64,000 nucleotides of DNA from positions 4,054,001 to 4,118,000 of the forward strand of contig NC_134680.1 of the NCBI RefSeq assembly GCF_024713945.1. Direction: 5' to 3'. This DNA comes from Dermatophagoides farinae (Eukaryota; Arthropoda; Arachnida; Sarcoptiformes; Pyroglyphidae). The translations under genes were made by a program, and so were the position numbers. This document shows, piece after piece, positions 11,749 to 25,618 of this stretch. How positions within the stretch are numbered: the stretch's first letter is position 1; each line of letters opens with the position of its first letter. The notes under the pieces were generated by a model. The model saw only the letters and a list, made by a program, of their open reading frames with translations. It ran no database searches and was not told where the DNA came from.

Positions 11749-14700
11749 TACTCGCACTCACACAAACACATTAATTGTTGACCTACACACAAACATACAC
11801 AATGACGGCAATTGATGACGTTGATGAATGAATTTCCGATTATTATTAAATCCGAGAATTCATTTATTTTTATTCTGTTTTTTTTTCAATAAAATTTTGC
11901 TCTGCACACAATCGGTTCGGAAATATCGATGATTCGTAGCAAAAAAAAAAAAAAAAATGAAATGAAATGAAAAAATAATCAATCATTTATCATCATAAAC
12001 AAATCGATTAACAAAACAAAAAACAAACAAATAGACACAAAAAACGGATGAAAATATAGTTCACATAATATTTGGATCAAAAAGTAGAGTCAAATTTCAG
12101 GTTTTTTCATCAAATTAAACAAAAAAAAAAAAAAAAAAAATTCAATTCAGAATCTTCAAACCAAAAGCAAAAACAAAAAAAACACTAGCGTTTTGCAGCT
12201 AGAATGGTAATAATAACCAGAATAAATAAACAAACAAAAGAAAATGCAACATATCATTTTCATAATAAGAAACAGGAATAATGATAACGTCAAAAAAAAT
12301 AGAGAAAAAGAAACAGAAATGGCAATAATAATAATGATGATAATAATAAAATTGTGACTAAAAAAAAAAAAAAAAACAGTAAAACAGAAAAACCGACTCT
12401 TACGTCAAAAGAATCATGGTTGGGAGCACTCTCTGGAACACACACACACACACACACACAATAGACTGGAAAATGTAAACACACAACAAAGTAACAATAA
12501 GAATATAAAAATAATGATGATAGCATGAGAATAAAAATAAAAAAAATATATATATTGGAACTGTTGAAAAGAATATTCAAGAAAAACCGTGTGTGTGTCT
12601 GTGGATTTAACTCAAAATAATAAAAAGACTGTTTGTTTATTCAATTCAATTCTATTCAATGCACTTGTTTAGTACAATTTTCAGTGTTGTTTTTTTTTTT
12701 TTTTTTTTGATTTTATGGTTGGTTTCATCATCATCATGCAATTAGTTTTTGTAGAATTTTTTAGAAATATTCTTTGTGCTATAGCAAATCTTTTTTGGTG
12801 ATGATAAAAAAAATATCCACCAAAATCAGGTATTAAAATTCTTGATTCTTCACAAAAATCTTATTTGGTTGAATGATAAATAATAATTTTTTACATCTCA
12901 TTATTCAGCTATGGTTGATAGATTTTAACAGAATTAAAATCAAACTTGAACATTATCAAGCTGAAATTGTTAATCAAATTTTGGATACAATTTCTACATT
13001 TTCTTCATTTTTTTTGTACTACAAAATAGTTTCAGTCACGTCACATAGAATATTGAATTAAATCAACACAAGATTATCGATTATTATTCATCGATGATGA
13101 GCAAATGTATTCTAATGGAAAAAAAACAAAAACAATAAATGGAAAGAATAGAGAAAAATAAAAATTCTTCTTTGCTTTGTTTTCTAAAATCATCAAAATT
13201 GATTGAAAATGAATCCACACACATAATTAATCAATGTTAATCCATTGGAACGTGATTTACAAGTTGATTCGGTAACCACAAGAATAAAAAAAATAAAACA
13301 TTTGGGCCAAAAAAAACAAAACACCAAATCCGATTATACATACCGGAAACCGATGAACAAAAAATTGTTTAGAAAAACCGGAAATTATCATTTTCCAATT
13401 TTCAAGTGGAAAATTACAATGAAAAACAGTGTTATCCTTTCTTCTATTGTAGTTGGTGTAATGAGAGAAAAAAACTGCACTAAACATTTCACGATTTTTG
13501 TAATTATTATTATTCTACGATTGTTAATGATAATGTGGGCGGTATAATTTGTGTGAATGATGAAAAAAAATCACCTGAAATGAGCCTATAATTATTATTG
13601 TTATTATTATTATATGATAGAAAAGAATTTTTTAAATACCGGTTTCTTCTCAGAATTTATTTCAGGTTAATCTTTTTTTTTGTTTTCATTCGATCGTTAT
13701 CGTTTATTGTTTTTCCGAGATTTCGTAACTATCTGAATTGAATGTAATATGTTGTTGTAATGGTAAAAAAAACATTAAGTTATTTTTTTTTGTTCCACTA
13801 AAATGAACAGAAACACAGAATAGAAAAAAGTTCACTGTTTCCGTATATTATTCAGAGATAAATAATGTGTGCAAGAATTATTCTGGCATATTTTTCAGTG
13901 AATAATGAAAATAAAGCAAAAGAAAAACTTTCTAAGGAGTAGAATTCAACTGTTTTTTGTTTCATTATGTGTGTGTGTGTGTGTGTGTGTGTGGGTCAGC
14001 CAGTGTAAGAAACGAGAAACAAGAACTAACAAACAAACAAACAAAAAAATTCTCACACACATGGTCAACAAGGAATTATCGACATTTCATATCATTTGTC
14101 TTGTTTTTTTTTTTGCTATACATAAGGCAATTTTAAGTTCTCATTTTTTTCAAGAATTTTTCGAAAAAATTTTTGTTTACTCAACAACCTTTTTTTTGAT
14201 GTCAGTTTGATTGATTCTTTAGTTTGATAACAATTTCTTCCGCTTTCTATTTTTGCAAACATGTTACATTCTATTTGATTGGTTTTTTTATGTGTGTGTG
14301 GATAAATTTCCATTTGATTTAACAGGATAGGTAGATGTGTACAAATACAGTAGCATCATCATTTTCAGGTATTACCGACATGGGCTACAGAAAAAAAACA
14401 AAGTTGCTTTAATCAGGAATTTTATTTTTTTTTTGCTCAGAATCATCAACATTATGCCTACTTTTAAAATCTTTTTTATTTAGTTACTAAATTTTTAGTC
14501 GAAAAAACATTTAATATTTAATGTTAATTCGCATAACATGAAACATTTCTTTGGAAAAAAGGTTTAATTTTTTTAAATATAGTAATTCTTGGAACAAGTT
14601 TTCTTGGAAAAGTTCTTGGATTCTATCGATGATATAAAAGCTTGTCAATTTGTTGAATGGATTTTCCAATTGAGCATTTTCATTCTTCTCATTTTTTTGT

Positions 14701-15914
14701 GTGTGTGTGTGTGTATGTCTATGTCCATTAGAGAAACACACAGAATACATATTTCATCATGGAATTATTTATTTTCATTATTTTTTCTCATCAATTGATG
14801 ATTGCAAAAGAGAAAATATAAGAAATTTATCGAATCGAGATAAGATTCTTTGATTTCAGGATACTATGTATCTCTATCTTGACAAAAAAAAAACAACTTC
14901 AAAATAATCAAAAAAATAAATAAATTGACTGAATGTGAGTTTGGTTCTTTCAAAATTGTCCAATTATAATTGAAGGTATCTACGAAAAAAAAATGATGAA
15001 AATAAAAATAACCGTATCACAATATATGGTGGTTAGTATTGGAAATAAGTATTGACATTTTTTGAACAACAGCATTGCATAAATAATAATAATAATGATG
15101 ATGATCGCTAAGACTTAAGATAAATAAATTCGCTCTCGATGGAACTCATTATATCTCTTTTTTTTCATTTTGTAACAAGAAAAAAATAATCGCTTGCTAA
15201 ATCTCAATTCTTATTCTTCTTTTTTTTTTGCTATACGAAACGCTAATGATTATGAACTTGAAACCAGTTCAATATATATGAGAAAAACTTACCGTTATTG
15301 ATGATTTTAACTAATATTTTTTTATTGTTCCATAAAATATTGGCCATTTCTGTATGATGATGATGATGATCGAATCACCAAATAACCATTGATATGAATA
15401 CGATAAATAAATTGATCGATCAATTATTCAATTTGTTTTGTTTTTCAATTCCGAAGATTCCGAATAATGATTTTTTTTTTGAAAAAAAATCGATCATCGA
15501 AAAAAAAACAAACTTAATGATGGCGTGTAAGATTTTGTCGATTCTCTCTGTTGAAATGTAAAAGTGTATAAAAATCAAAATCAAAGTAATAAAAAAAAGG
15601 AACCGATTCAAATGAAAAATTTCAATTCAAATCACACATACACACACACACAATGAATCGTCAACTAAATAATAAACAGACAAACAAACAAACAAACACA
15701 CACCACCACCACCACCACCAATGAATAAACCAAATTGGGATTCTATTTGGAAGAAGACACGATCACGATACATACACGCACACACACACACACACACACA
15801 CAATAATAACAATAACAACCACCATACACAGTCAATGATGATGATGAAGAATTTTGATTTGTATAATTTTTTTTTTTGGAATTGGCAATTGCGCATACAT
15901 TCATACATACACAC
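11749..15914. other. Non-coding stretch upstream of the AKAP-like exons, probable intron
   Basis: If the exon at 15915-15969 belongs to the same gene, this is an intron of about 4.2 kb ending at the acceptor GAGTAG at 11754-11749. It holds (CA)n near 12438-12460, (GT)n near 13968-13993 and 14699-14714, and long A or T runs. One plus-strand open frame at 13245-13547 is less repetitive than its surroundings but has no recognisable domain, and I do not call it a gene. Confidence 0.4.
15704..15720. repeat. (CAC)n microsatellite
   Basis: A short pure CAC/ACC tract about 190 bases beyond the putative 55-nt exon on the minus strand. A longer (CA)n tract follows at about 15777-15802. Confidence 0.7.
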
Positions 15915-15969
15915 CTTGTAATTCTTGTACAAGCACAATAACAAGCCGAAGCGGCAGCAGCTTGATGCC
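15915..15969 (-). CDS. Putative internal coding exon, possibly 5' part of the AKAP-like gene
   Basis: A 55-nt block on the minus strand is bounded by a good acceptor (TTTAATTCAG) and a donor (GTGTGTATG). It is richer in G and C than everything around it. In one frame it reads HQAAAASACYCACTRIT with two leading and two trailing bases, so it leaves in phase 2. The next downstream block that needs phase 2 is the open stretch starting at 11748 (CDKIPIIKKNEF), which runs in frame into the AKAP-like protein. The joint is consistent but not proven. The alternative is an unrelated short exon or chance. Confidence 0.35.
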
Positions 15970-18900
15970 CTGAATTAAATGAAATATAAAAACGGTAACG
16001 GTGAGAAAATATAATCAACAAAAAAAAACTGCGGTTCGTTTCCAAAAAAAAGTTCCATGATGATGATGATGATGATGATCATCATGAATCATTGAATCAA
16101 CCAAACAACCACTACTTCTAGTATTCTATAAACTACATGAAAAGCAAATGAATGAATGAATGAAAAAAATTACTGGAACCTGGAATGAATGAATGAATGA
16201 AATATATATTTTTGTAGCACCAATTTTCCAATACACACACAAGAACACTGCTACCACCACCACACCTACTCGATAGACATTCAATTGGATTCTATTAACA
16301 GCAATAACAAAAACAAGAAGAAGAGAATGGGAATAAAATAGGACCAGATATAAATTTTTTTCTTTTCTTTTGAAAGATTCATTGAAATTTCAATAGTTGT
16401 TGTAGTAGCAGTTGTTGTTGTCGTTGTTGTTGTTGTTATATTTATTGATGACGACAATTTGCCCTCAAATAATACACATCAACACACACACACACAAGTC
16501 GTGCTGATCGAACACATTATTTTGAAATTGATGTTGAAATTTTTTTTTTCACATATATTCTGTATCTTGTCTGCTATATTAAAATGTTTTTTTTTAATTT
16601 CAGGAAAAATTGTTGAATTGTTGCTATGCTTTTTCTTTTTCTTTTTGCTAAGTTTTTGATTCAATTTTTGATGAACACAAATTCCATCTCTTTCTCTTTT
16701 TCTTTTTGATTCATCCATTGTTTCATATCCAAAATATGATTATAATGATTATATTTAAGCGGTCTTTTGTCGTTGTTTTTTTTGTAATTATTTGTTTGAA
16801 ATCATACATACATCCATATTTATTTTGGATTTTTTTTCACTAATTGCATGCATGTTTTTGTCTGGTGATTGGATTGGTTTTGATTATTTGCTTTATATTA
16901 CATATATATGTGTGTTCGTTGTCATCATCAACTATTGCGGCTTGTTTTATGACGATGATGATTTTTTTTTCTCTTTCTCGTTCGTTGTCATTATTGTTGA
17001 TTTTCTCCATGTTTTTTCATGTGTTCATGTGTTTGAATTTATTACCCCGAACTAAAAAAAAAAAAAAAATGCAAACAATCAGACATACATTTATATATCA
17101 ACAAATCATGATTATACTGACATCATCATCACATTTTAAACCAGAAAACATCCTGAACAATGAAAAACAAAAAAAAAAAAAAAACAGAAAATGCACTCAG
17201 TTATAAATCAATCGAATTTATTGCATTTTTTCACTGTGGTTATAAATAAAAATAAAATAAATTAAGGTTGCCAGATCTACTAAGGGGTCGAGGAGGACAA
17301 AAAATTTTTGGAAAATTCGCTTAATAATACCGTTTTATATTGATGATGATCGAATAAACGTATTCTACTTGTTATTTCAACATAAATCGGATATAATATA
17401 TAAATATCACCACAGTGGTGATGGTGTTAGAAAAGAGAGAAAAAAAAACTTTTATTTTCGATGCCAGTAATTTTGTTAAAACATGACTGGTGAAAATTGG
17501 TACCATGGACATTAAGAATATATTTGCTTTTATTGCTCGATGAAAGAAAAAGAAACGAAAAGTTTTCTCATTGATTTTTCACTCATTACTTTTTTTCTGA
17601 TGTTTGAGAACGAGAGAGAGAGAGAGAGAATGGAAAATGCCAACAAAAAAATATATTCTTTGTAGACCTGCAAAAAAAATAACACCGTTAGGAATTTTCC
17701 ACCTAATGATAATGATGATGATGGAATTTGAGAAATAACGATGTTGTAAAATTGCAAAAAGTGTGTTTCTGTGTGTGTGTGTGTGTAATGAATGTGAATT
17801 ATCCAATGTCATGTATCCATCTTTTTTTATTATTTTTTTTTGTCGGTTGAATTTAATGTCTCAATGTTTAAGTGTTTCTGTAACCTGATTTTTAATGACC
17901 GGTATATATATTATATAAAAGTCACGGAAGTGAAAAAATTTTTTACTATTCAGGTAATCATCGGTTAGCAATGATGCAAAAGAAAATTTTTTTTTCCGGT
18001 TCAATTCAAATCAGAGAATTTTTACACTGTTTTATTTATTCATAAAAAAAAGTTTTTTTTTTTGCAAAACATCCACTCATTGCAAGAATCATCATCATGT
18101 TCGAATGTTAGAACGAAAGTTAAATTGGTTGAAAACTTTACTGGAAATGAGAAAAATATTTTCTTTGCATCATTATCATCAAAAAAAAAAAAAAAAAATT
18201 TTTTTCTTCAATTATTCTCAAGATATGCATAAAAAAGGATTATGTAAATAGTTTGTTGTTGTTGTTGATCTCGAAATTCTTTTTTTCACATATATATATT
18301 TTTAATGTTCCAAACAACATACATTGCTGTTTCTCTAACTTTATTTGAATTTTCTAAATTTTCTTTTTCATTTCATTTTTGACATTTCTGTTGGATATAT
18401 ATGAAAAAAAAGTTTGCCACATAGTTTTTCATGTAAAAATCAATCAATTATTAAATAGTAGTAAAATGTTGGGCCACGTTTATATGTTATAGCCATTAAC
18501 ATCAAGAATCACTGTCATCATTTTGAATTCAAACATTTTTTTTTTATTTTATTTGTCGGCTGTCACATATAAAATGTCCATTTTCATTTATAAATTCAAA
18601 TTTTTGATTTCCAATACGTTTCCTTTTGATTCTTTGATCCAATTTAATTTGATTCATATTCTTCTATTTATTCGTTTCAAAATCGAATTTGTAATTTATT
18701 CTGGAATTATATTCTGTGTGTGTGTGTGTGTGTGTGTATGGCAACAAAACAAACATATTGGGCGAAAAAAAATGTTTGGCAAAATGAAACTTTTTTTTGC
18801 CGTTAGTGTTGAATTTTCTTTCCTTTTTTTTTGTTCGGAAGACAAATATTTTTTTTTGGTTTTTCCAGAATTTTTTTTCTGCAAACATAATTAGAAAGTC

Positions 18901-21900
18901 TACGACAACGAAAACGAAGGTGATGATGATGATGAAAATTTGTTTTTCTTCCATTTTCCATTTGGTCTATTTTTAATATAATTTATTGGCAAGCAAAAAA
19001 AAAAGGTTTTGTTGTTGCTTTTTGGTGACAATGTAAAATGGAATGAATTTTTTTTCTCTTTTTTTTCATCACCAAACAACAAAAGTTTTTTTTCGAACTT
19101 TATCGGATCTGAACATCGGAAAATTTGTTAAATTTTTTTTTCTTTTTTTTACAAATTTCATTTTATATATTTGATTTCAGAATTCGATTATAATGACAAA
19201 ATCTAATTGAAATGGACAGTTCAATTTTCTTTACACTGATAAATCACAGCCAAAACAAAACAAAAAGTTCATTCATGCGATATTAGTATTGAATTTTTGA
19301 TTTTGTGAAATCCAATCATTCACAAACTATACGAACGAAAAAAAAATACAGAGGTGTGTGTGTGTGTGTGTGTCTTCGAATAAATTATTACATTTCACGT
19401 TTGAAACATTGGTGACGGAAAAAAACCTAATAATATGATCAAAAAAAAAAATCAAAAGATTCAAAGAATTCAACCGTTAACACAGAATGGAAAAAAATAA
19501 TGTTTTATTTATGAATTTTCTTTTTATTCCAAAATCATTTTTAAAACATTTTGGTCGTTTGTTTTTTTCCTGTTATTTTTTTTCTTCATTCAGAATTTCG
19601 TTTCATTCAGAATGTTTGCGTGAATTTTGTGTTAATTTTTTTTTTTTTTGATATTCTTTAAATCCACACACACAAACATTCTGATTCAAATTCTGAGTCA
19701 AATTGAGGCAGAATAAATATACTTGTTCAATGTTTTGAAGTTCAATAAGAAATTCTTCGAACGTAAACAACGTGAATACATTATTTGACAGATATGGGTG
19801 GTGAAGAAGACAAAAAATTTTAATTTTTTTTTCTTACATGAATACTGATATGATGTGTTTGAAAATGGAAAATTTTTTTTTTTTTTTTTGACAAGAAAAA
19901 AAATCATATGTGCAGCGTGTATAAAATAGCCTTTTGATCAATTTCGTAATTTTTTTTCCTTCTCGTTTCACCCATTCGTTTTTTTTGTTTGTTTTTTTTG
20001 CTTGTAGTTGGTAGCGACAATAATATAGATATATCCAAGCGAAAAATGAAAACAAACCAAAAAAAAAAATTGCAACTGGAATCCCATATATGCATAGACC
20101 GGGAATATATATGAATGCCTTTAGGCAGTTTGAACAGTCGTAGTCAATTGTGGATACATTTTCATTTCCATTTCATATACATCAAGGTTGACTTGTTTAT
20201 CATCATGCAAATAGAAGAAAAAGTTAAATGTCAAAGAAATGTAAATGTGTGTGTGTGTGTGTTTGTGAGAGAGAGAGAGAAAACATCAAAAAAATGGAAA
20301 TTGAATTTGAATGGATTGTCCCAGAAAGAAAAAAAAACATTAGAATCCGAAAATAGGAAAGAAAAAGTTTTGTTTGTGCTATTTTTGTTTTCTTCATGAA
20401 TGGATACACAAAAAAAAAGCAAAAACAACAATATTATGCATTAAGAAACAAAAAAATAATATATATTCAAATGGATGAAATGAAATAGGAAAACAAAATA
20501 AATTTCCCGATGCTAAAATGCTATGTTCTATAAACACAACACAAAGTAGCCTATGGCGAAATTGGACGGTCATTTTCTGTTATTGTACTATAGATTTTTC
20601 GGTTTTTTCTCGAAATCAAAAAAATAGCTTACACATTTTATTCATCTGAAGGTTAGTTGATTTATTTTGGATGGAAAAAAATATTCATCATAAAACAACT
20701 AATAATATTGGCAAAAAGATTTTTTTTTTCATTTTATTTTGGAAAAAATTCCTTTTGAAATAAATGGAAAACAAAACAAAAAAAAACAAATTCTAAATGA
20801 AAAAAAAATAAATCATCCAAATATGATCGCTATGTCTGTAAACAAATACAAACACCCACATGAGGAGAAAAAGAAATTAATTAAAATTTTCCATGTACCA
20901 ATAACAACTGGGTAATGTAGATCAATAAGAATTATTTATATACAGATGGGAATTTTTTTTTTTTTTAGTAATTTTGGACATCTTCACCATCTAGACCAGC
21001 GACGAAAAAAATCCGGCTCATGTGTAAGCTTAGTGGTCTTATGGAATGAAATTTGGTAGTAAATGGGTTAACATTTTGAATTTCATCATCATCATCATCA
21101 TCACCAGAAATGAGAGAACAAAAAAAACAAAATATAATCGATCAATGATTAATTAGTTTTATTTTGCCATTAATAACTGATTTTGTGATTCTCATTCATT
21201 CATTGTGCAATGGATTTTATTTCTATTAAATGCTGATAAATAATGATCGAATGATTATGGATACGGATAAGTTTCCGTGGAACAAAAATTTTTTTTTCTT
21301 CATTTGCCAGAAAAATGTCATATTCATAATAACACACACTCACACACACACACACACAATTTGAATCGAGTGAATAATGGGCTAAAATATCTCGGGAACA
21401 AAAATTACACGAAACGCTAATAATCAGATATCGATATTATCATCATCACACGCACACACACACACACACACAAATGGACGAGATAAGATGGAAACAAAAA
21501 AAAACCACATTTCGGATATATTAGAACATCTTTTTTCCCGTTCATTTTTTTTACCATTGTAATGTCTTCGTATTTTGGATTGGTTATCATTGGTTATCGC
21601 AAAAATCATCATCATCATGTCCAATCATGATGACAAAGATAATGATCGTGGCATCAATAATAATAATAATATTCGTTGAATGAATGAATCAGAATGAAGA
21701 AAAAAAAAGAAGAAAATGTCACATCTGTTGTTCACAAATGCCTATTTGTTTGCTTATGTAATCTACAAAACAAACAAACAAAAAAAAACCAAACGAACAA
21801 ACAAACAAAATTAACAAAACTGATAGCAAAAAAAAAAAAAACAGAAATAAAAATAAAAATGAACAAGTAATAATTATCTGGACAGTTGAATTCAGTATGG

Positions 21901-24040
21901 CTATATAGCTGGACAGATGAATAGATTTATTTTCAAATCTCATACAAAATGACCATAATAATAATGTAAGATGGAATAAAAAACAAATTCCTTTCATCAT
22001 CATCATAAATGTTTGATGTTTGTTTGTTTGTTTGTTTGTCATTTTCGTAAAATGAACATTATTTTCATTTATATGCGATATGATGCTCATTTTGATTTGT
22101 TGTTAGATTCTCATTTTTCCATTGTTGTTGACAATGAATTGAATCATCTGTATGTTTCCCAAAACACACACACACGAACATCACATTGGTAACCTAATAT
22201 TCTTGCATAGATTCTTCTTTTCTTCATGGATAAAAAATAAAAATAAAAATTTCATTTACATTTTTGCTTTCTTATTTCTATTTTTCAATATTCATCATCA
22301 TCATCAATATTTTGTTATTCAATAAATTCAACATTTTTCACATTGAAATATGCAATGAGACAAAAGAAAAAGAAATAAAAACTGGAAATTTTTACCTGAT
22401 TTTTTTAGTTATGAATAAATATGAACGCAAACGGAAACGAAAATGTCACGATTCTGTCATAATTCTTTGCGGATATTTATCATGATGATAAAATATAAGA
22501 ATTTTCAAAAAAAGAAGAAGTGTCTTTTTTCTTTTTCTTCTATTCCTTGTTAATGAATATTCATTCATAAAAATTAATTAATTTACCTTTAGGAAATAAA
22601 ATGAATATATATAAAAAAAATTCTTACTTCCTATTCAAATTCCTAAGAATCAGGTAATTCTATTCACATGGATGGGGGGAATTGATCCTGATGATGAATG
22701 ATTAATCGAAAATTAATACCATCCTCTCGTGCAAAAAAAAAATAATTGGAACATGAACATTTCAGAAAAAAATGACAATAAAAAGAATGATGATGGATCA
22801 ATTATAAATTATTGAAATTATTATTTTCTGATCGATTCTTTTTTCTGGCGCTTGCTATTTTCGTTATTCACCATATATGTAAGTAAATTAAATAATAAAT
22901 TGTTTTTCGAGAAATAAATCAACGAGAGAGAGAAAGAGAAAACAAGAGAAGCATTGGGAATTTTTCTTCTTTCATTATTTATATATAATAAATAAATGTA
23001 TTGAGCTTTGATGTATAAGATGCTCGTGATCATGAAGATGATGATGTTCAGAAAATGGATTGAATGAAGTGAACCGGAAATGTTTCCATCATCATAAATA
23101 ATGAGTATAAGATGGGTTTTTTTTTGCTTTCTCTATTTCCAATCATTGACGTAAATGAAATGATGATGATGATGATGATGATGATGACATGACAAACAAG
23201 TAAGGTACAAAGAAGAAAAAAGAAACAAAAATCTGTTACAAATATCATCATCATTTGTAACATTTTGAAATTGGAGATTGATAAAATCAATCGTATTTCC
23301 CAAAAGACCGAAATAAATATTTAAACAAAGAAAACAAAAAAAATGGTGATTGGTAACAAAAATCAAATTGAATTTTTAAATCTTTTTTGTTTCTCTTTGT
23401 TTTGTTCTGTTCTTTCTGTTCATTTTCATGTTCAAGAATGTGAAACAGATGCACAAAAAATGCCAATTATTCATTAATGATTAAGAATTTAAATTCACAT
23501 TCATGACAATCAGAATGAAAAAAAAAATTCTGAATGTAAGCAAAAATTTGTCATTATTTTTGTTTTCAATTATTCATTGTTAATTTCAAAAACCATTTTA
23601 TCACTCAATATTCATTAATTTAAAATGCTGATTGATTCCAAATTTTTTTTTGTGTGTGTTAATTGTGTGTGTGTGTGTGTGTGTGTGATTGAAATTAGAA
23701 TTTTGTTAAATCAATCAATTTTGATGTTAATTGATTTTTTTTCCAATCACATTCTTTATTCATTCTCAATTTTTGATGATGATGATGATGAATAATTATT
23801 GTTGGTGAATATTGGTTCTCTCTTTTTCTTTCTGGTATTGGTAATCCATTGTTTAATTGAAAATGTTTCTCATCATCATTGGAATTTGTGGTTCTTTAGA
23901 ATTTAGAATTTACAAGTCACGAATAAGCGGATTTTCTCTCTCTCTCTCTAGAGTCTAGACAAACTATTCTCATTTTATTTTGTTGAAAATTTTTCCATTC
24001 ATTTATTCATTTATCATTTCAATGAAAAAAAAAATTCATG
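15970..24040. other. Long stretch without supported genes
   Basis: About 8 kb lie between the putative exon and the hydrolase gene. It holds many microsatellites: (GT)n near 18715-18738, 19353-19372, 20247-20262 and 23662-23687, (CA)n near 21337-21358 and 21451-21472, (GAT)n near 23160-23187, and (TC)n near 23936-23950. Open frames are low complexity. Small islands of ordinary sequence, such as 17268-17302 and 20975-21065, stand out from the repeats but contain no exon I can support. If the AKAP-like gene has more 5' exons, they should be here. Confidence 0.4.
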
Positions 24041-24046
24041 TTTATT
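24041..24046 (-). other. Candidate poly(A) signal of the ester hydrolase gene
   Basis: AATAAA on the minus strand, about 55 bases past the stop codon. The position is suitable for a short 3' UTR. Confidence 0.55.
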
Positions 24047-24099
24047 TTGTCACTATTGTCGCCATCTGTTGTTAGAGTTGTGGTGTTGATTCTTTTCAT

Positions 24100-25121
24100 T
24101 CATTCGGTTGGTCGATCAATCCGATAGATGGCTTCAGCAACGTTCAGATAAGCAGTTATACGAATAATATCTGGTGTTGTATCATAATGATAATGGCCAC
24201 CTTGATTATGATCACTAAAACAATGTGTATGTTCCATACGTAAATTAAGACCGGGATCATTTGAATGTAATGTTGTCAAACATATCAATGGTGGATCCAT
24301 ATCAAAATAACGTAGCCAATTATCAACAGCTTCAGTTGATTTTAATGGTTCTTTGGCAAAATCCGGCATAATATGTAGTTTAGCTTTTCCTTTTTCAATG
24401 ATAAATACACCGCCCATACTCATTGATTTGTTCGGATATTTTTCCCGTAAAATAGATTGAATTGATTCGGTAAAATTTTCCTTTCCCAGTCGTTTTTCCA
24501 CAACAATTTTGATAACTTTTCCTGGTTTTCCTTCCGATACGTATAGATTGGCCATTAGACCGAATTCCGGATATTCACATTTTGCAAGACGATAGCCGTT
24601 TTCGAAAATCTTTATCGAAAAAAACAACAAAATTTTAAAATAATCAAGTGAAAAAATTGAAAAAAAATTGTAAAATAAATACAAACATCTGCATATTGGG
24701 TATTATTATTGACCACTTCAAAATGATCACCATTTTTATGCATCAAAACATTGGGCATCAATTCACAATTATGTCCAATCTTATGAAATGGTCCAGCACC
24801 GGCACCGATCATGAAACAATCTCGAATATCTTTCTTGTCATTATCATCATCAGCGGTAACAATAAGGGCAATCTGTTCAAATGTATAGATTTTTGTACGT
24901 TTGGGTATCGGAGATAAATTGGATACGGATCCAATATCAGCGATAGATGGATGTCCACATAAACCCGATGCAGCAAGATTGAATGGTGCCTTTGTAAGAT
25001 CGGGACATTCTTCCCATGTAACATGACATTTTTCAAATAATTTTTTCAATCCATCATCAATGGCCAAAATTAATTCATCGATATTCACTTTGTTGAGAGT
25101 ATATTTTTCCGATGAAAGCAT
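24100..25121 (-). CDS. Ester hydrolase C11orf54 homologue (PTD012, DUF1907)
   Basis: Two exons on minus, 25121-24687 and 24609-24100, with a 77-bp GT-AG intron (donor GTTTGT, phase 0). The product is 314 residues, close to the human protein. The family signature is clear: CPDLTKAPFNL (about 39-49), a glycine-rich FMIGAGAGPF (about 103-112), EGKPGKVI, MGGVFIIEKGKAKLHIMP, and near the end EHTHCF (His 272 and 274) plus GGHYHYDTTPDI (His 284 and 286). In the human protein zinc is held by three histidines in this region and the enzyme splits simple esters in vitro. The physiological substrate is not settled. The only departure is a small acidic DDDND insertion at about 91-95. The chosen Met has A at -3 and matches the family's start. 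The frame is open for 24 more codons upstream (Met at 25193), but that extension is Phe-rich and not family-like. The nearest upstream gene is far away, so it has its own promoter. Confidence 0.95.
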
Positions 25122-25210
25122 CTTTTTTTTCGTTCGATATTGAAGAGAGAAATAACTTTTCACAAACAATCCTGATGATGTGAAATAAATCACCTGACGT
25201 TTTATTTATT

Positions 25211-25240
25211 TATTTATATTGAAACAGCGCTGCCACCGCT
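25211..25240 (-). promoter_or_regulatory. Possible core promoter of the ester hydrolase gene
   Basis: On the minus strand a GGTGGCAGCGC element (about 25224-25236) is followed by an AT-rich TATAAATA-like stretch (about 25218-25211), some 90 bases before the start codon. The spacing is reasonable for a promoter, but AT-rich DNA makes TATA-like matches cheap. Confidence 0.25.
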
Positions 25241-25586
25241 CTGGTTTAATAATGATGATGTGGCTTTTATTACAAACACTAACCAGGCAACCAAAAGAGT
25301 TTTTTTCCATAAACAACAAACATAACTCAAGTGATGAATCAACAACAAAGATAATCATTCACATTCGATGCAAACAAGTTTTTGTTTGTTCCAATATTTC
25401 GCATTGATTTCCACCAATCAATTGATTGATTGATTGATAACATTTCAATTAATGAAAAAAAGCAAAAAAAAATTGATTATTTATAATTATCCAAATCTAA
25501 ACCATCATTTTATCATTTCAGATAAATCGAAACCATATTTAATAATTATTTTTTCTTTAATTCCAAATGAAATTTTTCCATTTTTC

Positions 25587-25618
<32 letters not shown>

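Noticed and set aside
13245-13547. 100-codon plus-strand open frame of low repeat content
   Set aside because: It has no ATG at its start, no recognisable domain and no splice or promoter support.
20975-21065. Non-repetitive island with a possible minus-strand coding reading
   Set aside because: The frame is only about 28 codons to the stop and no element or gene family is recognisable.
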